Assembly (NCBI GenBank): GCA_037576215.1
Contig: JBANDB010000017.1
Coordinates: forward strand, 1,798,001-1,862,000
Length of the DNA stretch: 64,000 nt
Source: Armillaria gallica
Lineage: Eukaryota; Basidiomycota; Agaricomycetes; Agaricales; Physalacriaceae
Direction: 5' to 3'
Shown here: one piece after another, positions 12,101 through 21,388 of the stretch
How the letters are laid out: every line of letters starts with the position of its first letter
Numbering within the stretch: the stretch's first letter is position 1
Translations under genes and position numbers: made by a program
Notes under the pieces: generated by a model
What the model saw: the letters and a program-made list of their open reading frames with translations, nothing else
Told to the model about the DNA's origin: nothing
The model's database searches: none

Positions 12101-13865
12101 GTGGTCACAAGGCTGTTCCCCATAAGGTCATGCTGGATCTGACGAGCATAGGTGAGGAGTGGTGGACATTTTGGAAGGGTCTGCAGCCAGTGTGGCGCAA
12201 CATTGGTGGAGTAAAGGGACTGTTGAGTGCAAGTCACCGCAGGGATATTGTCGGCAAAAAGGAGTGGGGAGAATTGAGTAAACGTGGAGTGAACAGCGTC
12301 ATCACTGCCGTGGTGGGCCTCGCATTTTGGGGTGTTGTTGCCTTAGGAGGGATACAGTGCCAGAAGGATATGTGGGATAACGCAGTTGAGGAGACTAAAT
12401 GGGTCCTTCAAGAGATGGCGTCTCCACAGTAGTATAGCCAGATTTTTGTATGCCGTTGCATATTATAGAATCATAATGTGCTGCTGATTCTGAGTTGAGA
12501 ACATAAAATAAGATTTCGTACATAATGAGAAACATTAAGTTGAACATGACAATGGAGATTTCGGACATAATGAGGAACATTAAGATGAACATGATGACAA
12601 ATACATGACAAAGGAAGCCTGATGACACGTTCCTAAGCGGGGGCAAAGAATTAGGACAGATTGGTGCGAATTGATGTGTATTTCATGGTGAAAAGGTAAA
12701 AATAGTGCTAATGCAGTACCAAAAAAATTTTCCACCTACTCTACATCTAATACAGATCACATCCAAGCCCAATATAAGCCTGGCAGTGGCTGAAATCATC
12801 ATGGTGGCTATGCTACCAATGAGCTCTGAAATGGCATCAGCCCATTTGCTGATCAGCTTCACAAATGTGTCAAATCCTACAGCATGGCCTGTGTGGGTTC
12901 TTCCTCCACTGCTTCCTCCTCCTCCTCCATTGCTTCGTCTTCTGTCTCTTCTTCCTCAACCTCATATTCCTCTTCGTCCTCATCATCCTCGCCGTTCTCT
13001 TCCTCAGCCAGAGACTCTTGGTTGTCTTCCAAGTCAGCAAAGCATCATAGTTAGCATGCGCTTTCAGCTCTGTCTGCATCTCCATGAGCGAGTAATCAGT
13101 GGTGCACCCCTCTGGCATATCGTCTGAGTCGTACACTCTGATATTGACTGTGAGATTCCCACAATTCGTATATAGGTCATGGAATTTGCCAAGCTTTAGG
13201 CATATTGATAAGAAGTCAGGTTCATCTTTCTTCAAAAGCAGGAGCCAGTCAGCAAGAGCTTTGATCTGAGCATGAAATGGTCAGCATGAACTACAGAAAC
13301 TCATAGAATGATGTACATATTTCTCGTACATGGTATACTCCAGAATGTGTGCCATGGAAGCAAGTAAATTTGTTTTGGCCTGGCTGGGTTGCTTCTTCCT
13401 GTAGTCTTTCAGGGTAGCGTCATTCCAAGGCATATACTTGTTCAGAAATGCTGTCGCTGAAGGACCATAGATGAAATGACCTCGGGTTTCAATGGCAATT
13501 TCCCTTTGTCTTTCTCGAATTTCTGGTAACTCAACGGAGAATTTACCATGCCCTTGGGCCTGCTTAATGATGGGAGTGTGGTTCATGCTGTATTCCGGGC
13601 ATCATGGATGGTTGGAAGGAGTAATACGACCAGGATCAGTGGTGGTAGATTCAGCTGGTGACGTAGGAAGTTGATCTGTGGTAACGTCTGCCATGAGGGC
13701 AAAGTATGTTAGTGGTAAGAAACTGTCAAGGTTTATAAAGGAAACAAGAGTTGTTTGCGAACATTTCGTGAACAAGGGACAGCATTGTCGTAAAAGAAGA
13801 ATCACCTGAATAACAAAGTGGCCTGTATAGCAACCCTTGGCACAATGAGTGGTGCCATGAATCAA
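9198..13865 (-). pseudogene. FunK1-family protein kinase, broken and interrupted
   Basis: Two halves of a basidiomycete FunK1 kinase lie on the minus strand. The N-terminal half (13865 to about 12990) reads GHFIYGPSATAFLNKYMPW, then after an intron TDYSLMEMQTELKAH. The kinase half (about 10990 to 9198) reads ARFIHWDQSGAIVSKRFDY, FMKDYWHEDSSWTIKE, then a catalytic loop ILHHDISVRNIMI (HRD changed to HHD) and GFPINWDH where the family has LIDWD. It continues through MSARLLGSF, ESSLWVLLYVALRY to a degenerate tail. Stops sit at 13602-13604 (TGA), 10919-10921 (TAA, probably from CAA) and 10389-10391 (TAG), with frame slips near 13030 and 9400. About 2 kb between the halves carries a plus-strand ORF and an acidic E/D-rich frame. 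Kinase activity is very unlikely. Confidence 0.75.
11446..12432 (+). CDS. 328-aa repeat-associated protein (WW..LQP.WR type)
   Basis: An uninterrupted 328-codon frame. The first ~130 residues are Pro/Ser/Asn/His-rich. The C-terminal half has the pattern WYAQICKTFDSLELPGQW, RPKWLSHWIQCGHK, EEWWTFWKGLQPVWR, KKEWGELSKRGVNSVI and a hydrophobic segment ahead of the stop. From memory, proteins with this WW..LQP.WR arrangement occur as high-copy repeat-associated ORFs in mushroom genomes; I know no biochemical role. It lies inside, and antisense to, the FunK1 pseudogene, so it was probably brought there by an insertion whose ends I could not define. The true start may be further downstream. Confidence 0.6.
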   Translation: MVQAHPPHPHPRPLHNVGNHSGRAPFALANIDPVLLLESGILDGPDMVHHAPENGPMDHQSINGSYRSIAPITGPNGNPNPFAVPDEHPDAMLFHSSPVKEISTSPTHCDRHSVSPFNDDIKSLPSPCPDKGDIPPPRDSVAPEEDLQLDALLLQSESWEPWYAQICKTFDSLELPGQWSMVTMYLTLLEGQNSFEKGTTKDSLTAEGRPKWLSHWIQCGHKAVPHKVMLDLTSIGEEWWTFWKGLQPVWRNIGGVKGLLSASHRRDIVGKKEWGELSKRGVNSVITAVVGLAFWGVVALGGIQCQKDMWDNAVEETKWVLQEMASPQ

Positions 13866-13990
13866 GGTCGCGGTTTGGCAAGTTCAAGTTTGTAAATTCG
13901 AAGTCCGACCCCGTGGTCGTGCATCTTTACCACATGCCGATGCATTCTTCAAATTTTTCAAGGGGGTTGCAAAAACCTAAAAAATCATAT

Positions 13991-14040
13991 CGGGTCAAAA
14001 ATATTTTTAAGGCCTGCTCGAACCGACCGACCGACCATCA
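13991..14040 (+). repeat. (ACCN)3 motif, copy 3
   Basis: CGGGTCA, an A/T run, TTTAAGGCCT, GCTCGA, then ACCGACCGACCGACC. Same arrangement of parts as 4273-4316, with G in place of T at the variable position. Confidence 0.65.
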
Positions 14041-14290
14041 TGGGAACAACATACCGAGAACAGGTGCTGAGTCATCCTATCTTGCCATTTGGGGACTTCA
14101 CAGCCACCAGCAATCTCTCAATTCCCAGACCCAAAGCTACCCCATCTTGCATCTGACTTACCCCAGTCTGTCCCAGACATCCTGAGAGGTGCACTGAGTC
14201 TCCTACAGGTCACACATGTTTAGACAGGCATTCGTTCATGCCAAATAATATATATATAGCAGCCAGGATAACCCTATTCCTCTATACAGA

Positions 14291-14342
14291 GGGGGGGCCA
14301 AAAAAAGTTTAAGGCCTCCTGGGATCAACCAACCGACCAACC
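14291..14342 (+). repeat. (ACCN)3 motif, copy 4
   Basis: GGGGGGCC, an A run, TTTAAGGCCT, CCTGGGAT, then CAACCAACCGACCAACCC. Direct-orientation partner of the copy at 13991-14040 within the same MITE-like element. Confidence 0.65.
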
Positions 14343-14756
14343 CAATGTGCCAGCTTGTCGGGCCGCAACCCCCTTGAAATTTTTAGTTCTACCAAGTCAT
14401 CATCGTTCCTTAACCATCAATAACCAGAGGAGATACTGATATCTGATGAGTAAAAGTGACTCAGAATACCTTCTGTCCCGATACTACAGTAGTATGGAAT
14501 CAGTACTAAGACATAAATCACCTGTGGTAACAAAGTGGCAGAAGGTGACCCGATGGCTCAACTTTCATGCCAAGCTGAAAACTTTCTCTGTCAGAAACAT
14601 CCCCAATGCAGGGCAGGATTTGGGAGGAAGGCTGTATCTTACATTGTTCTCCTTTTCTGGGAGCCGTTCAAAAAAATTTATGGCATCATAAGAACAGCCA
14701 CTCACTCCTGTGACTGGCCGGTAATATCCAGGGGTTAAATACTCTGTAGTAATTTT

Positions 14757-15312
14757 ACCTGTATTTGTCTCAAAAACATGCATGAGGAAACACATCAGAA
14801 AATACATGCTGTGTTTTTGTTTGTATTTTTGCATGTAATTTGATCCATATTTGGTAGGAAAACACATGGTAAAAACACCTGAGGTAATTTTGTGCATCAT
14901 TACCGGAAGGAAACACGTGCGAAAGCATGCCTGGTGTTTTCATTGGTATTTATATGAAGAAATTACAGATGTAAACACCCATGAAAACACAAAGGGTGTT
15001 TTCATCGGTAATAGTCACCCTGAAACCAACCAAATTCGGAAATAATCTGCCCAGTTATTACCGATGAAAACACCCTTTGTGTTTTCATGGGTGTTTACAT
15101 CTGTAATTTCTTCATATAAATACCAATGAAAACACCAGGCATGCTTTCGCACGTGTTTCCTTCCGGTAATGATGCACAAAATTACCTCAGGTGTTTTTAC
15201 CATGTGTTTTCCTACCAAATATGGATCAAATTACATGCAAAAATACAAACAAAAACACAGCATGTATTTTCTGATGTGTTTCCTCATGCATGTTTTTGGG
15301 ACAAATACAGGT
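14757..15312. repeat. near-perfect hairpin, 257-bp arms
   Basis: Left arm 14757-15013 and right arm 15056-15312 are reverse complements over 257 bp with essentially one visible mismatch (TTGTCTCAAAA against TTGTCCCAAAA). The 42-bp spacer runs 15014-15055. The arms contain many AAAACAC/GTGTTTT units. The ends read ACCTGTATTTGT and ACAAATACAGGT. It has no coding capacity; each arm yields a mirror-image open frame as a by-product. It is either a foldback-type or MITE insertion. If transcribed through, it would make a long double-stranded RNA. Confidence 0.9.
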
Positions 15313-16784
15313 TCCAAGTCCTATGTATATAGGATTTCGGTCCTAATGTAAACCTGAACTTATCGTGGGAAATTCTATTTGGGCAATCAATCCATCACGG
15401 CTTTTGCCGACTTATTCACCTGAGCTCGCTGTGGGAACTTTTCTATTCAGTCCCGCCTTCTTCCGATTGCTTTCTCCGATTCTTTCCTTTCTATATGAAC
15501 TATGGTTTATTCCCTTCGATTTGTTCCCTTTCTTTGTGCATAACTGTTGTGTCTCATTCTGTTCCCCATTTCGGCTTTCTCGTGTTCATTTGCCGCATCT
15601 ACTACATATTTTCTCTCCACGAAACGTCGCTGTTATTTTGTGGTTACTCATAGTATCACCGAGCCTTCATTCACCGTGTCGCTGTTGTATTCATTGCTTG
15701 CTAATATTATTCTATGTCCGTCACGTAACACACGTAAACCGTTCGATGTTCTGTTCTGATGTGGTGATGGCCATGCTTGGGCTGATAACCTCGGTGCCGA
15801 ATCTTGCCATGTTTTTTCTTTCTTTGCTTTCATCTGTCTTTACCCCCATTATTTGTCTCTCTTGTTTTTTTATTCGCCTACTTGTCATGTTGTATATTTG
15901 TTTTTTCTGTCTACCCAACCGCATATTCACTGAATGTCCTTCAGTCCTCCATCTGTAGTCCCCCATTTTCTTCCGTAGCTTTTTGCTCGTTGCCCTCCCA
16001 GCATTTCTGCGTCGGCTGCTCCTCTTCGTCTTCATCACTGTACTCAAATCCGACCTTCCGCTTTACCTTCTGCGTACCATGCCCGTATCCTTCGTGCTCT
16101 GTGTCTCTCTTTCATTCTCTATCTGCATTCTGTTACACGGTTTAGTACGTTGTCCATTTGCATCGTGTATATAAACGGCTTATCATCGCAGCATCAGCAA
16201 TTTTGCATCCTTATAGGACATATAGGACATATAGGAGGTATAGGCCATTTTACCGGATTCCGATTCTATACATGGTCTATGCCACTATACTACCTATACT
16301 CTATACACCTACACCTGCATTACACTACAGACATTGAATGTGAATAGTATACATCTTCAGGTATGGAATTACTAGCCATGTAAACTAAGTGAAGGATAAA
16401 TACAGCCCACGACTGCCATGATTCATGAAGCAATTTCGTGCTAATTGACATCAGCGAGGCGGAAAGCCGGCAGAGGCTATATTTGGCAGTGGACCGTGCG
16501 CAGTGCGTCATCCATCACGTGAATGTTGAACTTCAGACTTCGTGTTCCCGCAATTCTTTCTTCTCTACAACCACATGGATTGATTGTCGACTCCATTGGT
16601 GGGCCTGTTTTCTTTGATTGTCTTTCCAGTACTCCCATACCTCTTTGCTCGCAGTGCCACAGTCGCCGTACACCTCATTCTCAATGTCAATAAGCTGTTC
16701 TAGCGGTCGCATCTAAGCAGAAGGATCAAAGGTGCAAACTGTTCTATCGCATTCTCTAACCTTTTGCTACCGAATTTCTTTCAG
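15313..16784 (+). other. pyrimidine-rich leader-like stretch
   Basis: Strongly T/C-rich on the plus strand from about 15400 to 16150. It gives long frames full of Leu, Phe, Ser and Cys that look compositional. TATA-like text (GTATATAAACGG, ~16166) and several TTTCAG-type acceptors follow. It could be the promoter and 5' leader of the spliced gene starting near 16785. I do not call a protein here. Confidence 0.35.
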
Positions 16785-17218
16785 TCATTTCTCTACTTCT
16801 TGAAGTGCTATCGATGGAAGCCCAGGCGAAAGGTGCGTTTACTAAGCCTTAATAACACTTCCTCTTTCTCAACCTTCTGTTTAAATAGCTGTTGGGACGG
16901 TATCATCCCCTCTCTATTTGGTTGTATCGCATACTACATGGTACGTGGAATTATCTGATTCCCTTATTCCTACTTTATGCTATCTTTGCAGCGTCGGTAA
17001 TCTCAGATCGAGCTTGATTCCATGTGATGGACCCATATCTGAACTACGAGAGTGTGCTGCATCCCAAAAAGCATGCGATAAGTTCGGTAAGCTCTTTCGT
17101 TTCGGAAATCTGACTTGAGATTAACATGGACTCCCTTGTAGTACCCTGGATCCGATGCTGCTTCCATTTCTGGGCGACGTTCATAGCCGGTTTGGGTCAG
17201 TTGTACGGTGTTGGAAGG
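16785..17218 (+). CDS. four spliced exons, unknown protein (partial)
   Basis: Four exons join in one frame with canonical short introns. The donors are GTGCGT, GTACGT and GTAAGC; the acceptors are AAATAG, TTGCAG and TTGTAG. The joined text reads ISLLLEVLSMEAQA, VGTVSSPLYLVVSHTTC, LIPCDGPISELRECAASQ, FVPWIRCCFHFWATFIAGLG, QLYGVGR, then a further donor GTGAGT at 17219. Cysteine and tryptophan spacing looks like a folded domain, but I do not recognise it. The next 3' exon is not clear because the TATAGG-rich repeat follows. It belongs to the interior of the inverted-repeat-bounded element. Start codon and 5' exons are not resolved. Confidence 0.45.
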
Positions 17219-17354
17219 GTGAGTCGTTTTGAGCATGTATTTAGATGGTAGTTAGTGTCTTGTACGTATGTACTATGTAATGAATATCATGATCTGAACC
17301 TTTCATATTGTATTGATTCTGAAGAACAACCAATATTGAGTTGAGAGTGGCAAG

Positions 17355-17520
17355 CACTGCTGTCTGTATAGGGCTAAAATCGGTGGGTATAGGTGAGTAT
17401 AGGGCGACCATAGCCCTATGAAAATGGTTATAGGAAACATGCATGTCCCTTATAGCCCTATACCGTGTTATAGGGTATAGAGTGCTATAGCCGCATGGTT
17501 CCTATACCCTCTATACCGTT
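17355..17520. repeat. TATAGGG-rich hairpin-forming repeat
   Basis: The segment is built of TATAGGG/CCCTATA units on both strands (for example TATAGGGCTAAAAT, CATAGCCCTATG, TTATAGCCCTATACC) that can pair with one another. A related TATAGGACATATAGG cluster stands at 16210-16245 and could be its partner end, about 1.2 kb apart. It looks like a small degenerate non-coding element within the larger one. Confidence 0.4.
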
Positions 17521-18000
17521 TGTGAGATTGCTGATGCCATGCTCGCAGTTCACCAGTGCCAGTGCCCTGAGGATCAGCTTCGTTTTGACGCTGCCTACTT
17601 TGCTCTTCATGAATACCACTGAGCATTGCGCTTCTGCTATGTCCCCTAGTCTGAACAACTGCGGCTTCGTGGGAATATACCTGTCGGCGACGTGTCTGTG
17701 AGCGTGTTTACTAATGTAGATCAATGCTCACCTTTTCTTTCTGCCTTCCAGCATGCCCCAGTAATATTTTACAATGTTATCTTCAGTGTGGATCATGTTT
17801 GCGCCAGCAAGTCGTGCGAGAACTCCGTTTGGGTCGATATCTTCCGTCAGAAAGCAAGACGCGATTGATAAACGGCATACCGTCCATGACGTGTCTGCTG
17901 CACGATATTCACCATCACAGCCATCTCCCCTGGGTTGTAGATGGCATAGCAACAGCTGTGCATACGATGTGACATTGTTTGTAATATACAACATGTGGAA
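17485..18000 (-). pseudogene. fragment of repeat-associated gene (..RLGDIAEAQ.. type)
   Basis: Two minus-strand exons join across an intron at 17731-17681 (GTGAGC...CGACAG). Exon 1 reads SWTVCRLSIASCFLTEDI, NGVLARLAGANMIHTEDNI, VKYYWGMLEGRKK. Exon 2 reads RYIPTKPQLFRLGDIAEAQ, CSVVFMKSK, KLILRALALVN. Proteins with HTEDN..YY followed by FR.GDI.E.Q recur in mushroom genomes as repeat-linked hypothetical genes; that is from memory and I can give no function. The fragment lies head-to-head with the plus-strand ubiquitin-hydrolase-like gene and overlaps its start. No complete 5' end is visible, and its 3' side fades into the TATAGGG repeat. Confidence 0.55.
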
Positions 18001-18659
18001 CATGCGACCTGCCAAATTTTCAGTCGCATCTAATGACATGCGCAACGACTGGCTCCCCCTGATGGCCAAGTCATCCCAAAGTTTCAACAACGGAGTCTAT
18101 TCGTTAGAGGAGGTCAGAGAATTCATAACAAGGAAACTGCACAGAGAGGTTCCGGGTGTGTTCATATACGGTCAAACTAAACTACTGCGAAGCTGTCATG
18201 ACCTGCTGGACCAGAAGCCCCGAGATTTTCTCGACTATATCTGTATTCTGCGACGAAAATCATGTCTTCGAGCACTCCATGCAGCACTACTGCACGATAG
18301 AGCCCACATCTGTCCGCCATATCCTGCTAGACACCCTGCAGCAGTACATAAACATCTGCGCGGCTATGCCAATACCAGCAGGGGACGGCTCGGGATGTGA
18401 ATACTGTGGGTTAAACAAGTACAAGAGATACACATACCATGTAGCCCCACCAATCTTTACTGTATTCATGGCGCATGCGACTACCACTCCCGACGAAGGC
18501 ATACAGATCGTAGTCGATGGACACGCAGTCCATTACAAAATAGTGGGTGTCGTGTATTACAGACGGAGGCGCGTTTGGTACATCGACGGGGTTGACATGA
18601 CACGAGACAGTGCCGGGAAAAAGCCTGACATCTTAACGTACCGTCGGGCCGACTTATAA
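17900..18659 (+). pseudogene. ubiquitin-hydrolase (USP)-like cysteine protease, frameshifted
   Basis: The N-terminal part has a Cys box typical of ubiquitin-specific proteases: GCRWHSNSCAYDVTLFVIYN. Next come SLEEVREFITRKL and VFIYGQ. The frame then slips by one near 18165-18175 and continues as NYCEAVMTCWTRSPEIF, TISVFCDENHVFEHSM, with CEYC as a possible zinc knuckle. The text YKIVGVVYY and VWYIDGVDM sits where the His box would be, and the taa is at 18657-18659. I cannot see the catalytic-His segment between the YY and VW blocks, so a short deletion is possible. Enzymes of this class cut ubiquitin or ubiquitin-like tails. The gene abuts the right inverted repeat, suggesting it belonged to the mobile element. 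As it stands it should not make an active enzyme. Confidence 0.6.
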
Positions 18660-18784
18660 ATATCAAATAGATACATAGGACTCGGACCTGCCACGCGAAT
18701 GCGATGGCCCTCACCCCACTAGTAAAATTACTACAGAGTATTTAACCCCCGGATATTACCAGCCAGTCACAGGAGTGACTGTTC

Positions 18785-19662
18785 AAATTCGCCAAGCAGA
18801 GTCCTCAGCCCAGCGGTTCGTCCCATCATCAATGAATATAGTCTGTATCAGCACACGAGTTTTCGTACCAATAGTGAAATAAGCTGTAACGAGTTACCAA
18901 GCGAGTATAACCAGCGATACCTGCATCTTGATGCGGCAACTGATTGAATATTTTGGAAGGCGCGCCAGACATTTGGGGTACTACAACGGGCGAGCAGTGA
19001 CTGCGAAGCTTCACGGAACTGCTTTTCCAACGTACACCTAGAAAGCCCAAGTTCAGCGTTACTTCTCACGGAGAGAACTCGCTGGCGACGGCGTCGACCG
19101 ATGCGCTACCGGGCGGGAGACACGAATAGGTAGATATCAACTCCAATTTTGGCATCCATTTGACATGTTCAGATGTTCAAATTTAAGGCCTCTTGGATAT
19201 GTCACATATCACCACTGACTGCCTATGCTTCGATGTTGCTTCGATGTTGCCTCCGACGGCAACCCATCGTGAGTAAGTCGTTATATTACTCTGAGGTGTC
19301 CTCTAGCAATTCCGAATCGAGGACTGTGCTGAAGAAGGAACAAGTCATTTTCTCTTATCCGTCCCACCGAGGGCCCGCTGTACGATGTTCTGTAGAACTG
19401 GTCACTGCTGCTAGTGGTATCAAGCGAATGAACTTCGCAAAGTGCCATATAAAAGTCCAAAGGACGGCGAGTAGATGTCGTCTAGAAACGTGAGCAATCC
19501 ACCGTTTGACGAATCTGAATTAAGTAAAAACGCATATCCCTGTGCTAAGGTCAGATGTACTCCGTGGTCTTAAATACAAAGGAGAATAAGAAGGGAGAGG
19601 AGATATTGATCTCTTTTGTTCTCCTTGTACGAAAAAACACTGTTGAGTACACAACTAAGGGA
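18785..19662. other. no gene recognised
   Basis: Only short frames without family features. The stretch is flanked by the right inverted repeat and the 3' end of the kinase pseudogene. Confidence 0.5.
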
Positions 19663-21084
19663 CTATACGGGAGGAAAGGACACCAGTTCTTCTAAATTAT
19701 AAAGAAGATCGCACGACATAGGTCTCCGATCAGCAGAAGTATGAAAACATTGCCTGACGAGCTTCCAGAGCTCATCCAACATTAGAGATCGTCGTTCCGG
19801 ACGATTGCCTTTTGTGAGGACCTGGTGGATGTTCGCCGAGTCGTGATGAATGTGTGGATAGGGTGGTTTGCCTGTGAAAACTTATGAGGAATAGCCATTC
19901 AGAGTCTAATCAGATTAAACGAGGAAAACAGAGAGCACAACGATGGTACAACCAAAAGCATAGACGTCCTGAGCTCCGAGGTATCGCGAATTGAATAAAT
20001 GAAAGTCGAGGGTCTCGGGAGAGAGCCTGAGATGCTGTTGCTACAAGACGAAGAAGATGGAAATTGGAAAGCCAGCACGAGGCCAAAATAGGCGGGGTGG
20101 CAATAGATCTCGCTAGTTATAAGTACTTTCACCTGAATAAAAAGAATTTAACTGAGGGACATTGCATTATTATTACGAGATGGACCTCACCCCCCGAATG
20201 TCCGCATGAACGATCGTAGGTTCGAGGTAATGTAGAATGTAGGTATGCTATTCCTCGGTCGATGTCAGTTATCTAGTTTATTGCAAGTAATCGTTGTGCA
20301 GCCAGGAACGAATCTTACTGATTTTAGGCGATCGATGCGAGTATGATGACGGAGAAAAGACATGATGTCTCCATTGTCCATCCAAGGCGATATCAAGCAG
20401 AAACTAGGAGCAAAAAGTTCCTTATTGGCGCCAGGAAATGGAAGTACGCTTGTATGCCTTACGTTTCTCCATACCAACGCCTCACGGCAAAATCTCTTAG
20501 CGAAGGAAGAGGTCAATAAACGCTCTCCCAGACTAAACACGACTAACTGATATGATCCTGTCGACGTTTTGCACTCCATTGTTCACAAACATTTGGAGAA
20601 CTTTCAGGCATACCTGAGATCCATCATCCGTCATCCGACCTTTCCAAATATCCTTGGACATGGAGTAATTCGTACTGAGGTCGACAAGGGAGGTATTGAG
20701 ACTTACCGAAAAGCCTCCTGCGAGTATTGCGTGGTTTCCCTCTTTGACAAGGTTCATGCAGGACAGCGAGGATGGTAAAATATCGTGAATTTTCACCAAA
20801 TACAAAAGACAGCGTGTACAACGCGCTCTATATTGGCGGTTCATGACAGAATCGATCTCCTATGGGGCCGACGTTGGCGAGCGATAACGTAAAGTAAATG
20901 GCAGATATTCTAACAATTTCTGAAAAAAGCCGACGACGCGATGAGGATCCTCAGAGACGAAGTGAGCGATTTTTCTACAGGATTCTTTGGAAGAGCAGAA
21001 AATTTCGCATGTGCGACTCAAAGAGATCAAATGTTGCTTCCGGTATGTTGGAGATGCAGTGCTACCTATTGCCACTTGCGTCAA
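19663..21084 (-). pseudogene. TKL-like protein kinase, decayed
   Basis: A minus-strand agaricomycete kinase of the type with an N-terminal helical region. The N-terminus reads HFVSEDPHRVVGFFQKLLEY, LPFTLRYRSPTSAP, then TAG at 20860-20862. The kinase domain follows through several canonical introns: GNHAILAGGF (glycine loop), DIWKGRM, SQVCLKVLQMF (VxxK lysine), FCREALVWRNVRH, FAPSFCLISPWMDNGDI, DIDRGIAYLH, YLEPTIVHADIRG (catalytic loop HAD), DVYAFGCTIV, ending FPPV with the stop at 19663-19665. A 7-bp tandem duplication at 20229-20242 breaks the frame just before the catalytic loop, and a second frame slip follows before RYLGAQDVYAFG. The DFG region is not recognisable. Overall layout and introns are preserved, so the inactivation looks fairly recent. 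Confidence 0.85.
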
Positions 21085-21388
21085 TTATTTAAGAGTTCGC
21101 TAATGAGACAGTGGTCTTACAAGGAAGTCAGCTTTCATCCCCCGAGTTTCTTGCGAAATGTTCCACACCGCGTTTTCTCGACAATGTTTTCGAAGCGGTA
21201 CTTGGCGCGTTTGATATCATCAAACAGCATCAAGACTCGAAAGACACATTTGAGTCGATCAGCAGTGGACATCCAAAGAGAAGAAACGGTACCTTCTTCA
21301 TAATGAAAGTCTTGCTAGACCATCACGAAAAAAATCAAGGATTTTTACTCCTAACATGAACTAGTAACGGGGAGGTGGTGCGGTGTGG

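Larger units (their letters stand above)
13951..14384. mobile_element. MITE-like element with 20-bp inverted ends
   Basis: The left end AAATTTTTCAAGGGGGTTGC (13951-13970) is mirrored at 14365-14384, where the reverse complement is AAAAATTTCAAGGGGGTTGC; 15 inner bases match exactly. The element is about 434 bp, has no coding capacity, and contains two direct copies of the (ACCN)3 motif (13991-14040 and 14291-14342). I do not see a convincing target-site duplication, so the outer boundary is approximate. Confidence 0.65.
14693..18784. mobile_element. inverted-repeat-bounded element, ~4.1 kb
   Basis: The outermost ~64 bp of the two ends are inverted copies of each other (14693-14757 against 18722-18784). 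They share CACTCCTGTGACTGGC, GGTAATATCC and GGGGTTAAATACTCTGTAGT with about three substitutions and one 4-nt indel. The similarity resumes further inside: AGTCCTATGTAT at 15309-15331 mirrors 18667-18690, so each terminal repeat was originally more than 100 bp long. The left repeat is split by the 556-bp hairpin at 14757-15312. Each end holds a small palindrome (CAGTCAC...GTGACTG). Inside are plus-strand spliced exons (16785-17218), a minus-strand coding fragment (17485-18000) and a ubiquitin-hydrolase-like gene ending at 18659, just inside the right repeat. I found no transposase and no clean target-site duplication. Confidence 0.6.

Noticed and set aside
14851..15332. Four similar 60-111 aa frames that seem to form a duplicated gene pair
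   Set aside because: They are mirror images arising from the two arms of the hairpin and carry no coding signal.
15365..16145. 197-aa and 113-aa plus-strand frames rich in Leu, Phe, Ser and Cys, possibly membrane proteins
   Set aside because: The DNA is simply pyrimidine-rich. The frames show no helix spacing, motif or splice context, and a leader region fits better.
17521..17620. Plus-strand frame EIADAMLAVHQCQCPEDQL looked like an exon
   Set aside because: The minus strand of the same stretch gives a recognisable exon (RLGDIAEAQ...LRALALVN) joined to its upstream exon by a canonical intron. The plus frame is its shadow.
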